Notes: generated by a model not told the origin, from the sequence alone. A stretch of DNA of 8,615 nt from Chloroflexota bacterium (GCA_021802185.1 JAKAAV010000070.1:1-8615), one strand, 5' to 3'; shown: positions 1-5,703, counted from the first letter of the stretch. Numbers and translations: made by a program.

Positions 1-369
1 ATGCCGCACGCCGTCAGCATCGTCCGGCCGTGCCCGGTGTGCTGCCATTCGATCCTGCTGGCGGCACACGGAAACCCGCCGAGCTTGCTCCGCACGGGCC
101 CGATGTTGGGCCGTCCGGCGCTGCCGGCACGCGCCTCGCTCGGCGATCCTCGTTGCAGCCGTGTGTCGCGGGGCGGCGCTTGCAGCGCGCGCGTAACGCA
201 CTCGCGCGCGCCCGCCGCGATCCGGGCAACGCTTCATCTCGATACTGGGCGCGGCGTCATCCGTCGACGCCTGTCCGTCGCCACCTCGTTTCCACCGGCT
301 ATCCCGATCGCGGTCGCGTGCGGCGGTCTCGCCGCCCACCGCGACGGAAGCCCTCTTCCTGAGTCGTGC
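1..369. other. Upstream region without a recognisable gene
   Basis: The frame of the downstream phosphoesterase gene stays open through this stretch. Its translation here is rich in Arg, Cys, Ser and Pro and resembles no family I know, and the lipoprotein signal peptide only begins at 370. Long open frames by chance are common at this GC content. I see no RNA gene, no convincing -35/-10 pair and no long repeat. It is best read as intergenic DNA with the gene's own promoter somewhere inside it, but a small unknown gene cannot be excluded. Confidence 0.5.
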
Positions 370-1665
370 ATGCCGAAACCATCCAGCCTCCGCGCGGGTC
401 ACCGTGTCGTGGCGCCCGGCGCCGCCGCACTGGTCGCCGTCGCGTTCGCCGCGATCTCGGCGTGCGGGGCGCCGGCCCCGTCCGGACCGGCCGCGCTGCG
501 GCTGATCCCGGACCGCGCCGAGCCCGGAGCGTCAATCTCCGTCGACGGGTCGGGTTTCGGGCCGGGGGCGTCAGGTGACCTGGCATTCGACGGTTCGGTG
601 GTCGGCATGCCGGCCTTCCTCGCGAACGCTGCCGGGGCATTCAGGATGGCGCTGGCCGTGCCGACCACGGCCGCGGCGGGTCCCCACACGATCACGGCGC
701 TCGACCAGCAGGGGCACCTCCGCGCCCACGCGACCCTCGTGGTGACGCCGGGTGCGCCCGGGACGGTGCCGCCGCCCTCGCCGGTCGCGTCCGACGGATC
801 GCGCTCGTCGTCCGGCGCATCGTCTGCGCCCTCGTCGAGCCAGAGCCTCGTCGCGGCCCCTTCGTCGCCCGGGCTCGACGGGATCCCGGCGTTCACCCAC
901 GTCTACGTGATCGTCCTCGAGAACCGCGAGTACGACTCGATCATCGGGGAGACCGAGACGGCGCCGTACCTGAATGCGCTCGCGGCACGCTACGGGCTGG
1001 CCACGAACTACGACGCGGTCGGTCACGGCATCGCGAGCTATCTGGCCCTGTTCTCCGGGTCGACCCACGGCATCGCTGACGAGGGGATCTACGACATCTC
1101 CGGCCAGAACCTCTTCGACCAGATCGAATCGCACGGCCTGTCGTGGGCGGTCTTCGCGCAGAACGTGCCGGGCAACTGCTTCATGGGTCCGACGGCGAGC
1201 GGCGGCGAGGACGGGCCGGGAACGTACGTGCGGCGCCACGAGCCCGCGATCAACTTCCGCGACGTGAGTGGCAATCCATCCCGCTGTGCCCGCATCACCG
1301 ACTTCACCCACTTCGATCCCGCCGCGGCCAACCTCGAGGTCATCATCCCGAACGACTGCAACGACATGGAGGACTGCTCGACCGCCAAGGGCGACGCCTG
1401 GCTCTCGCACTTCCTGCCCCGCATCACCACCAGCCCCGCGTTCGCGAACAGCCTCGTCGTCATCACGTTCGACGAGGGGCGCACGAGCCTCGGTGGGGGA
1501 GGGCACGTCGCGACGATCCTGGTCGGTCCCGACGTCCGGCCGCACTTCGCGTCCGACGTCGCGCACGACCACTACTCGCTCCTCCGCACGATCGAGGACG
1601 CGTGGCGGCTGCCGTGCCTGGGCCACGCGTGCCAGGCGAACAACCTGCGGGAGTTCTTCCGCTGA
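370..1665 (+). CDS. Secreted lipoprotein of the phosphoesterase (acid phosphatase / phospholipase C-like) family
   Basis: This encodes a 431-residue exported protein probably anchored to the outer face of the membrane. The ATG at 370 is chosen because it begins a lipoprotein signal: basic residues (Arg8, His11, Arg12), a hydrophobic Ala/Val stretch, and a lipobox ISAC with Cys32. Residues about 41-126 look like an Ig/IPT-type beta domain (repeated hydrophobic strands, a GSGFGPG turn). Residues 127-171 are a Ser/Pro/Ala-rich linker. Residues 172-431 match the phosphoesterase family (Pfam PF04185 type): VIVLENREYD with probable metal ligands Glu184-Asn185, then SYLALFSGSTHG, then VVITFDEG with Asp368-Glu369, and HDHYS near the end. 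Six cysteines after the linker (270, 306, 330, 336, 416, 421) could form disulfides, as expected outside the cell. The usual family motif HPSxPNYLAL reads GHGIASYLAL here, so the nucleophile is uncertain. Substrate is unknown; phosphate scavenging from phosphomonoesters or phospholipids is the family-level guess. No good Shine-Dalgarno precedes 370. It seems unrelated to the translation genes downstream. Confidence 0.85.
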   Translation: MPKPSSLRAGHRVVAPGAAALVAVAFAAISACGAPAPSGPAALRLIPDRAEPGASISVDGSGFGPGASGDLAFDGSVVGMPAFLANAAGAFRMALAVPTTAAAGPHTITALDQQGHLRAHATLVVTPGAPGTVPPPSPVASDGSRSSSGASSAPSSSQSLVAAPSSPGLDGIPAFTHVYVIVLENREYDSIIGETETAPYLNALAARYGLATNYDAVGHGIASYLALFSGSTHGIADEGIYDISGQNLFDQIESHGLSWAVFAQNVPGNCFMGPTASGGEDGPGTYVRRHEPAINFRDVSGNPSRCARITDFTHFDPAAANLEVIIPNDCNDMEDCSTAKGDAWLSHFLPRITTSPAFANSLVVITFDEGRTSLGGGGHVATILVGPDVRPHFASDVAHDHYSLLRTIEDAWRLPCLGHACQANNLREFFR

Positions 1666-1757
1666 CCTCATCGCCGATGGACGGCGGGCGCGGATCCGCG
1701 ATCGTGATCGAGGCGCGGGCGATCTGCCCCCGACTTCCGTCAGCGTCCGCTCCCCGT

Positions 1758-1776
1758 CCGCGGAGTCATGCCGCGG
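1758..1776 (+). terminator. Weak hairpin, possible terminator for the phosphoesterase gene
   Basis: CCGCGG (1758-1763) and CCGCGG (1771-1776) can pair around a 7-base loop, about 95 bases after the stop codon. No T-rich tract follows, so this is at best a weak or Rho-assisted terminator, and chance is likely at this GC content. The rest of 1666-1822 shows nothing else I can name apart from a short palindrome at 1689-1700. Confidence 0.22.
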
Positions 1777-1822
1777 GGATCGCCGGCGGCTGCGCGTGAC
1801 GCGGCCTGCCGAGGTCGTCGGG

Positions 1823-1851
1823 GTGACGAGGTCACGGCGGTCTGGTACGCT
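1823..1851 (+). promoter_or_regulatory. Promoter of tRNA-Val, possibly also of the T-box/thrS unit
   Basis: A -35 box GTGACG (1823-1828) lies 17 bases before a -10 box TACGCT (1846-1851). That gives a start site near 1858, about 14 bases before the tRNA. A perfect dyad, GTGAC-GAG-GTCAC (1823-1835), sits on the -35 box and could be a protein-binding site or chance. Because almost no space separates the tRNA from the T-box leader, this promoter may also drive thrS. Confidence 0.6.
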
Positions 1852-1871
1852 GGCACGCGCCGCAGAAACGG

Positions 1872-1948
1872 GGGCGGTTGGCTCAGTCGGTTAGAGCGCG
1901 TGCTTGACATGCACGAGGTCACAGGTTCGATTCCTGTACCGCCCACCA
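1872..1948 (+). tRNA. tRNA-Val (anticodon GAC), CCA end encoded
   Basis: A full cloverleaf can be folded by hand. The acceptor is GGGCGGT (1872-1878) with ACCGCCC (1938-1944). The D stem is GCTC/GAGC (1881-1884, 1894-1897). The anticodon stem CGTGC/GCACG (1899-1903, 1911-1915) closes loop TTGACAT with anticodon GAC at 1906-1908. The T stem ACAGG/CCTGT (1921-1925, 1933-1937) closes loop TTCGATT. The discriminator is A1945 and CCA at 1946-1948 is encoded. Every stem pairs perfectly. It reads the valine codon GUC, and GUU by wobble. Confidence 0.97.
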
Positions 1949-1960
1949 CATCCTGAACGC

Positions 1961-2191
1961 GTCGATCGGACGACACGGTCGGACAGGGAGCCCAGAGAGC
2001 CCGGGCCGAGGCTGGAAGCCGGGGCGCAGACCCACCCGACCGCACCACCCGAGAGCGACCGGCGAACCGGTCCGGGAGCCGCCCGTTAGCGCGGCCCACG
2101 AGAGCGCGCGGTCGCCCGAGAGGGCCCGCGCGAAGGCGGGTGGAACCGCGGGAGGCACGGCCTCTCGTCCTGTCGGGACGAGGGGTCGTTT
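1961..2191 (+). promoter_or_regulatory. T-box riboswitch (tRNA-Thr sensing) controlling thrS
   Basis: This leader senses tRNA-Thr charging. Stem I: CGGTCGG (1976-1982) pairs with CCGACCG (2036-2042), and TCGG (1966-1969) pairs with CCGA (2049-2052). Between these helices lies a symmetric 6+6 internal loop whose 3' side is C-ACC-A-C. ACC (2044-2046), followed by a purine, is the likely specifier codon and matches threonine. Possible tandem G-A pairs (1964-1965 with 2053-2054) below it suggest a kink-turn. Two further hairpins follow: GACCGG-CGAA-CCGGTC (2057-2072) and GCCGC/GCGGC (2078-2095). Stem III is CGCGCGG/CCGCGCG (2105-2111, 2126-2132), capped by CCC-GAGA-GGG. Antiterminator: GGCGGG (2135-2140) pairs with CCTGTC (2169-2174), the bulge is TGGAACC (2141-2147), and GCGGGAGGC (2148-2156) pairs with GCCTCTCGT (2160-2168). 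TGGA should pair with a tRNA ending UCCA. The neighbouring tRNA-Val ends ACCA and has anticodon GAC, so it is not the ligand. The distal part of Stem I is unresolved. Confidence 0.93.
2161..2191 (+). terminator. T-box-controlled intrinsic terminator ahead of thrS
   Basis: CCTCTCGTCC (2161-2170) pairs over ten positions, one of them a G-U wobble, with GGACGAGGGG (2176-2185) around the loop TGTCG. TCGTTT (2186-2191) follows as a short, imperfect T tract. The 5' arm is the same sequence that forms the 3' half of the antiterminator, so the two folds exclude each other, as expected for transcriptional T-box control. The stem ends 23 bases before the thrS start and leaves its Shine-Dalgarno free. 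Confidence 0.85.
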
Positions 2192-2208
2192 CGATTCTGG
2201 AGGCGGAG

Positions 2209-4164
2209 ATGAGCGAGCAGCAGGCAGTCCGATCCGGGGGACCGGAAGCGGGACAGCCGCAGGCAGGGGCATCGGCATCGTCGATCGCGGGCAATGTCCG
2301 CGCGGGAGCGCCCGGCGCGGACACGACCCTCTCCGAGCCGCCGGCGGTGGAGTCGGAGGAGGAGCTCTCGTTCGTCACGCCGGAGCGCGGATCGGCGGAG
2401 GAGATGCTCGACGCGCACGCGGGCGATCCGCTCGACCCGATGCGTCACTCGGCCGCGCACGTCATGGCGCAGGCCGTGCTCGAGCTGTTCCCCGACGCGA
2501 AGCTCGGGATCGGGCCCGCGATCAGGGACGGCTTCTACTACGACTTCGAGCTGCCTCGTCCGCTGACGCCCGACGACCTGTCGGCGATCGAGGCGCGGAT
2601 GCAGGCGTCGGTGGCGGCCGATCACCCCTTCGTGCGCGAGGAGCTCGAGCCGGACGCGGGCCGCCGGTTCTTCGTCGAGCGCGGGCAGCCGTACAAGGTC
2701 GAGATCCTCGACGACCTCCGGTCGGCGGCCGCGGCGGCCGGCGAGCCGGAGCCGGTCGTGTCGACGTACCAGCACGGCGATTTCATCGACCTGTGCCGTG
2801 GACCGCACGTGGAGTCGACGGGGCGCATCGGGCCGTTCAGGCTCCTGGCCGTGGCCGGTGCGTACTGGCGCGGCGACGAGAAGCGCCCGATGCTCCAGCG
2901 CATCTACGGCACGGTGTGGGCGAACCAGGACGACCTGGACCGGTTCCTGTGGCGGCGCGAGGAGGCGAAGCGCCGCGACCATCGCCGCCTCGGTCTTCAG
3001 CTCGACCTGTTCAGCTTCCACGACGTGAGCCCGGGGTCGGCGTTCTGGCACCCCAAGGGCCAGCGGCTCTGGCGGACGCTCGAGACCGCGATGCGCGAGC
3101 TCCAGGAGCGCCGCGGCTACCAGGAGATCTCCACGCCGGTGCTCGTGCACAAGAAGCTCTGGGAGCAATCCGGGCACTGGAGCCACTACTCCGACGACAT
3201 GTTCAAGCTCGAGGCCGAGGGACAGACCTTCAGCCTCAAGCCGATGAACTGCCCCGAGAGCACGTTCATCTACCGCAGCCGCGTCCGCTCGTACCGCGAC
3301 CTTCCCCTGCGGCTCGCGGAGTACGGGCGGCTGCACCGCAACGAGCGGTCGGGCGTGCTCCACGGCCTGACCCGCGTCCGCCACTTCGTCCAGGATGACG
3401 CGCACGTCTACGTCCGGCCGGACCAGATCGGGTCGGAGATCGAGGCGCTGCTTGGCGAGGTGACCGAGTCGTACTCGTGGTTCGGGCTCGAGCCGCGGTT
3501 CACGTTCGGGACCAGGCCCGAGAAGGCACTCGGGGATCCGGGGCTCTGGGAGCGGGCCGAGACGCTGATCCGGCAGGCGCTCGAGCGCTCCGGGGTGCAG
3601 TACCGGATCAAGCCCGGCGACGGCGCCTTCTACGCGCCGAAGATCGACATCCAGATCGAGGACGCACTGGGCCGCGAGTGGCAGACCGCGACGATCCAGG
3701 TCGACCTGGTCATGCTGCCGGAGCGGTTCGACCTGACCTATGTCGACGAAGAGGGCCACCTCCAGCGCCCGATCGCGATCCACCGCGCGATCTACGGCTC
3801 GCTGGAACGGTTCATCGGCGTGCTGACCGAGCACTTCGCAGGGGCGTTCCCGTTCTGGTGCGCGCCCGTGCAGGCAGTCGTGATCCCGATTGCGTCGCGC
3901 CACAGCGAGGCTGCGGTCGAGCTGGCGACGCTGCTCCGCAGCTGCGGGATCCGGGTCGAGGTGGATGACTCCGACAGCCGCATGCAGAACAAGATCCGCC
4001 TTGCGCAGGAGCAGAAGGTCCCGTACATGCTCGTGCTCGGCGATCGGGAGATCGAGGCGCGCAGCGTCGCGGTCCGGACCCGGGCGGCGGTCCAGGAGCC
4101 GCCCGTGGGCTGGGACGTGCTCGCCGAGCGCCTTGCGGCGGAGGCCGCCGCCCGCCGGCCGTGA
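2209..4164 (+). CDS. thrS: Threonine--tRNA ligase
   Basis: This cytoplasmic class II synthetase charges tRNA-Thr; the product is 651 residues. The ATG at 2209 has GGAGG at 2199-2203. Reading further upstream would run into the T-box. Residues 1-64 are rich in Ala, Gly, Ser, Pro and Glu and show no TGS (N1) domain, which normally occupies about the first 60 residues. The editing domain is intact: HSAAH (His80, His84) and CRGPH (Cys196, His200) are the residues that clear mischarged Ser-tRNA. The catalytic core (about 275-560) carries the zinc ligands Cys348 (KPMNCP), His399 (QDDAH) and His525 (IHRAI), with motif 2 around LHRNERSG. KPMNCPEST replaces the KPMNCPGH seen in E. coli. The C-terminal HGTP anticodon-binding domain (about 560-650) contains VPYMLVLGDRE. 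Expression is set by the T-box leader. infC follows after 173 bases with its own promoter. Confidence 0.97.
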   Translation: MSEQQAVRSGGPEAGQPQAGASASSIAGNVRAGAPGADTTLSEPPAVESEEELSFVTPERGSAEEMLDAHAGDPLDPMRHSAAHVMAQAVLELFPDAKLGIGPAIRDGFYYDFELPRPLTPDDLSAIEARMQASVAADHPFVREELEPDAGRRFFVERGQPYKVEILDDLRSAAAAAGEPEPVVSTYQHGDFIDLCRGPHVESTGRIGPFRLLAVAGAYWRGDEKRPMLQRIYGTVWANQDDLDRFLWRREEAKRRDHRRLGLQLDLFSFHDVSPGSAFWHPKGQRLWRTLETAMRELQERRGYQEISTPVLVHKKLWEQSGHWSHYSDDMFKLEAEGQTFSLKPMNCPESTFIYRSRVRSYRDLPLRLAEYGRLHRNERSGVLHGLTRVRHFVQDDAHVYVRPDQIGSEIEALLGEVTESYSWFGLEPRFTFGTRPEKALGDPGLWERAETLIRQALERSGVQYRIKPGDGAFYAPKIDIQIEDALGREWQTATIQVDLVMLPERFDLTYVDEEGHLQRPIAIHRAIYGSLERFIGVLTEHFAGAFPFWCAPVQAVVIPIASRHSEAAVELATLLRSCGIRVEVDDSDSRMQNKIRLAQEQKVPYMLVLGDREIEARSVAVRTRAAVQEPPVGWDVLAERLAAEAAARRP

Positions 4165-4175
4165 CCTTCGAACGC

Positions 4176-4211
4176 CGCCACCCGTGACCTGAGCCCGGCC
4201 GCGGGGTGGCG
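4176..4211 (+). terminator. Possible terminator hairpin after thrS
   Basis: CGCCACCC (4176-4183) pairs perfectly over eight bases with GGGTGGCG (4204-4211), with a 20-base loop, starting 12 bases after the thrS stop codon. There is no T tract, and the hairpin lies just upstream of the infC promoter. It may weaken readthrough from thrS, but this is uncertain. Confidence 0.35.
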
Positions 4212-4227
4212 CTGGGTCGACGGCGCA

Positions 4228-4236
4228 TGCTATAGT
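4228..4236 (+). promoter_or_regulatory. Extended -10 promoter for infC-rpmI-rplT-pheST
   Basis: TGC-TATAGT is an extended -10 element: TG at 4228-4229 and TATAGT at 4231-4236, one base from TATAAT. No good -35 box lies at the right distance, which is common for extended -10 promoters. Transcription should start near 4243 and give a leader of about 95 bases before infC. In such GC-rich surroundings a near-consensus -10 box stands out. Confidence 0.7.
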
Positions 4237-4244
4237 CCTGCGGG

Positions 4245-4316
4245 CGACCGGGTCGGTCGGACGCTTCGGCGTTCCATCGTCGGCCGCCGTTCATTCGTAT
4301 CGGGCGTTCGTGCCCG
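4245..4316 (+). promoter_or_regulatory. Structured infC mRNA leader (three hairpins)
   Basis: Three hairpins follow the predicted start site. CGACCG-GGT-CGGTCG spans 4245-4259. GACGC-TTCG-GCGTT (4260-4273) has a cUUCGg tetraloop. CGGGCG-TTCG-TGCCCG (4301-4316) ends 7 bases before the infC Shine-Dalgarno. Leaders of infC operons are known to bind L20 or to be translationally controlled in other bacteria. I see no T tract for attenuation here and do not recognise the known L20-binding leader, so a regulatory role is inference. Confidence 0.45.
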
Positions 4317-4337
4317 CGGCAACGAGGGGAACAGAGA

Positions 4338-5120
4338 CTGGCTCGAGACCTGCGCGTCAACCAGATGATCCGCGTGCCCTCTGTGAGGGTCGTGGACGAG
4401 GAAGGTGCCCAGCTGGGCGTGCTCCCGACCATGGAGGCCATCCGGCTCGCGCAGGAACGGGGCTACGACCTCGTCGAGGTCGCGCCGATGGCGGTTCCGC
4501 CGGTGGTGAGGCTGCTCGACTACGGCCAGTACAAGTACGACGCCGCGAAGAAGGAGAAGGAGGCCCGCCGCCACCAGCGGTCGGTCGAATTCAAGGAGAT
4601 CCGGCTCAAGCCCAAGATCGGGCAGGGTGACTTCGACACGAAGGTCCGTCGCGCCATCCAGTTCCTGGAGGACGGCGACCGAGTGAAGGTTGCGTGCCAG
4701 TTCCGCGGGCGCGAGCTCTCCCACGCGAACCTGGGCCGAGACCTGCTCACGAAGTTCGCCGAGCTGGTCAAGGATCACGGAGCCGTCGAGAGGCAGCCGC
4801 TGCTCGAAGGCAAGTCGATGTCCATCGTGATCGCGTCGACCCACAAGCCGAAGGCACCGCCGCCCGAGGGCAGGCCACAGCCGGCCGAGGGGCGGCCGCA
4901 GGCGGCGGAGGAACGGCAGCCCGAGGAGCGACAGGCCGAGCCCGCGAGGGAACCCGTGACGTCGGCGGTGGCCACCGCGGCAGCACCGGCGGCACCGCGG
5001 CCGACGGCACCGCGGGCGGTCGCACCGCGGTCGAACCGATCCGCGGTCGGCGACAAGACACCAGCACCGGCTGGTGACGGCGCGCAGGGGGCGCCACCGT
5101 CCGAGCCGGCAGGAGAATGA
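4338..5120 (+). CDS. infC: Translation initiation factor IF-3, CTG start, long C-terminal tail
   Basis: IF3 binds the 30S subunit, checks the start codon and initiator tRNA, and prevents premature subunit joining. The N-domain (residues about 4-75) opens with RVNQMIR and includes LLDYGQYKYD. The C-domain (about 85-168) contains EIRLKPKIGQGDF, FLEDGDRVKV, FRGRELSH and the closing MSIVIAS strand. I place the start at CTG 4338: a strong GAGGGGA (4324-4330) sits 7 bases upstream, and this start gives L/M-ARDLRVNQMIR, the normal IF3 beginning. The first in-frame ATG (4365) would cut off the conserved RVN and has no Shine-Dalgarno. The protein is 260 residues, against about 170-180 for most IF3. 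The extra 90 residues (171-260) are Ala/Pro/Arg/Glu-rich, look disordered and carry short tandem repeats. Such tails are known on some IF3 proteins. The stop codon is 4 bases before rpmI. Confidence 0.95.
   Translation: MARDLRVNQMIRVPSVRVVDEEGAQLGVLPTMEAIRLAQERGYDLVEVAPMAVPPVVRLLDYGQYKYDAAKKEKEARRHQRSVEFKEIRLKPKIGQGDFDTKVRRAIQFLEDGDRVKVACQFRGRELSHANLGRDLLTKFAELVKDHGAVERQPLLEGKSMSIVIASTHKPKAPPPEGRPQPAEGRPQAAEERQPEERQAEPAREPVTSAVATAAAPAAPRPTAPRAVAPRSNRSAVGDKTPAPAGDGAQGAPPSEPAGE
4866..4907 (+). repeat. 21-bp tandem repeat within the infC tail
   Basis: Two adjacent 21-base units (4866-4886 and 4887-4907) encode EGRPQPA and EGRPQAA. Imperfect relatives continue (EERQP, EERQAEP). The units keep the reading frame, consistent with growth of the tail by slippage. 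Confidence 0.65.
4991..5035 (+). repeat. 15-bp tandem repeat within the infC tail (APRxx x3)
   Basis: Three units of period 15 share the core GCACCGCGG (cores at 4992, 5007 and 5022). They encode APRPT, APRAV and APRSN. The core is unchanged while the last two codons vary. Confidence 0.75.
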
Positions 5121-5124
5121 CCAC

Positions 5125-5322
5125 GTGCCCAAGCTGAAGACCCACAAGGCCACGCAGAAGCGCTTCGCCGCGAGCGGGAACGGCCGGATCGTCCGCGTCA
5201 AGGCGTGGCGCGGCCACCACCTCGAGATCAAGTCGTCGCGCCGCACGCGACGCTATGCGGGCAAGGCGATCGTCGCCGGCCAGATGGCCGCGCGGATCAA
5301 GCGCCTCCTCCCGTACCTGTAG
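5125..5322 (+). CDS. rpmI: 50S ribosomal protein L35
   Basis: This is a 65-residue basic protein of the large ribosomal subunit, the usual length for L35. It begins (M)PKLKTHKATQKRF and contains the conserved ASGNGRIVR and RTRRYAGKA segments, ending RIKRLLPYL. The start is GTG at 5125. Its Shine-Dalgarno AGGAGA (5111-5116) lies inside the end of infC, so the two genes are probably translationally coupled. rplT follows 12 bases after the stop. Confidence 0.97.
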   Translation: MPKLKTHKATQKRFAASGNGRIVRVKAWRGHHLEIKSSRRTRRYAGKAIVAGQMAARIKRLLPYL

Positions 5323-5334
5323 GAGCACGGACCG

Positions 5335-5685
5335 ATGGCACGCGTCAAGCGGGGCGTCACCGCACACCAGCGACACAAGCGACTGCTCGACGCGGCAGAG
5401 GGCCGGCGCGGGACGCGATCCCGCCTGATCCGTCCGGCGCGTGAGGCGCTCCTGCACGCGATGGCGTACGCGTACGTCGGTCGCAAGCAGCGCAAGCGCC
5501 AGATGCGCTCCCTCTGGATCGTCCGCCTCAACGCCGCCGCCCGCGAGAACGGCCTGACCTACGGCCGCCTCGTCTCCGGGCTCAAGTCGGCCGGCGTCGC
5601 GCTCGACCGGAAGGTGCTCGCGGACATCGCCGTCCGCGACGCCGCGACGTTCGCCCGCATCGCCGAGGTCGCTCGCGGCCAGTAG
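5335..5685 (+). CDS. rplT: 50S ribosomal protein L20
   Basis: L20 is a 23S-rRNA-binding protein needed early in large-subunit assembly. In E. coli and Bacillus it also represses its own operon. The 116 residues match the normal length, with MARVKRGVTAHQRHK at the start, then RRGTRSRLIR, AYVGRKQRKRQMRSLWI, RLNAAARENGLTY and GLKSAGVALDRKVLADIAV. The basic N-terminal arm and globular C-domain are both complete. The Shine-Dalgarno AGGAG (5321-5325) overlaps the rpmI stop codon, tying the two genes together. pheS begins 18 bases after the stop. Confidence 0.98.
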   Translation: MARVKRGVTAHQRHKRLLDAAEGRRGTRSRLIRPAREALLHAMAYAYVGRKQRKRQMRSLWIVRLNAAARENGLTYGRLVSGLKSAGVALDRKVLADIAVRDAATFARIAEVARGQ

Positions 5686-5703
5686 CCCCGACCGACGCCG
5701 ATA

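Noticed and set aside
1..369. N-terminal extension of the phosphoesterase from an ATG at position 1
   Set aside because: It would bury the lipoprotein signal peptide 123 residues inside the protein, and the extra sequence is Arg/Cys-rich with no family resemblance.
571..1671. Long open frame on the minus strand opposite the phosphoesterase gene
   Set aside because: Its translation is Arg/Val/Asp-rich without any family motif, while the plus strand shows a signal peptide and conserved phosphoesterase motifs. It is a GC-driven mirror of the coding strand.
1689..1700. 12-base palindrome CGCGGATCCGCG after the phosphoesterase gene as a terminator
   Set aside because: The stem is only four pairs as a hairpin and no T tract follows. 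Such palindromes are expected by chance in GC-rich DNA.
1872..1948. tRNA gene as an integration site for a mobile element
   Set aside because: No integrase gene and no second copy of the tRNA 3' end is visible in the window. The downstream DNA is a T-box leader and core genes.
2140..2208. GTG at 2140 as the thrS start
   Set aside because: It lies inside the T-box antiterminator. ATG 2209 has a GGAGG and follows the terminator stem.
2086..3903. Roughly 600-codon minus-strand open frame across thrS
   Set aside because: thrS on the plus strand has every catalytic and editing residue. The minus-strand translation is low-complexity Arg/Leu/Val and runs into the T-box leader.
4365..4367. ATG as the infC start
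   Set aside because: It lacks a Shine-Dalgarno and removes the conserved RVN of IF3. CTG 4338 has both a strong site and the right N-terminus.
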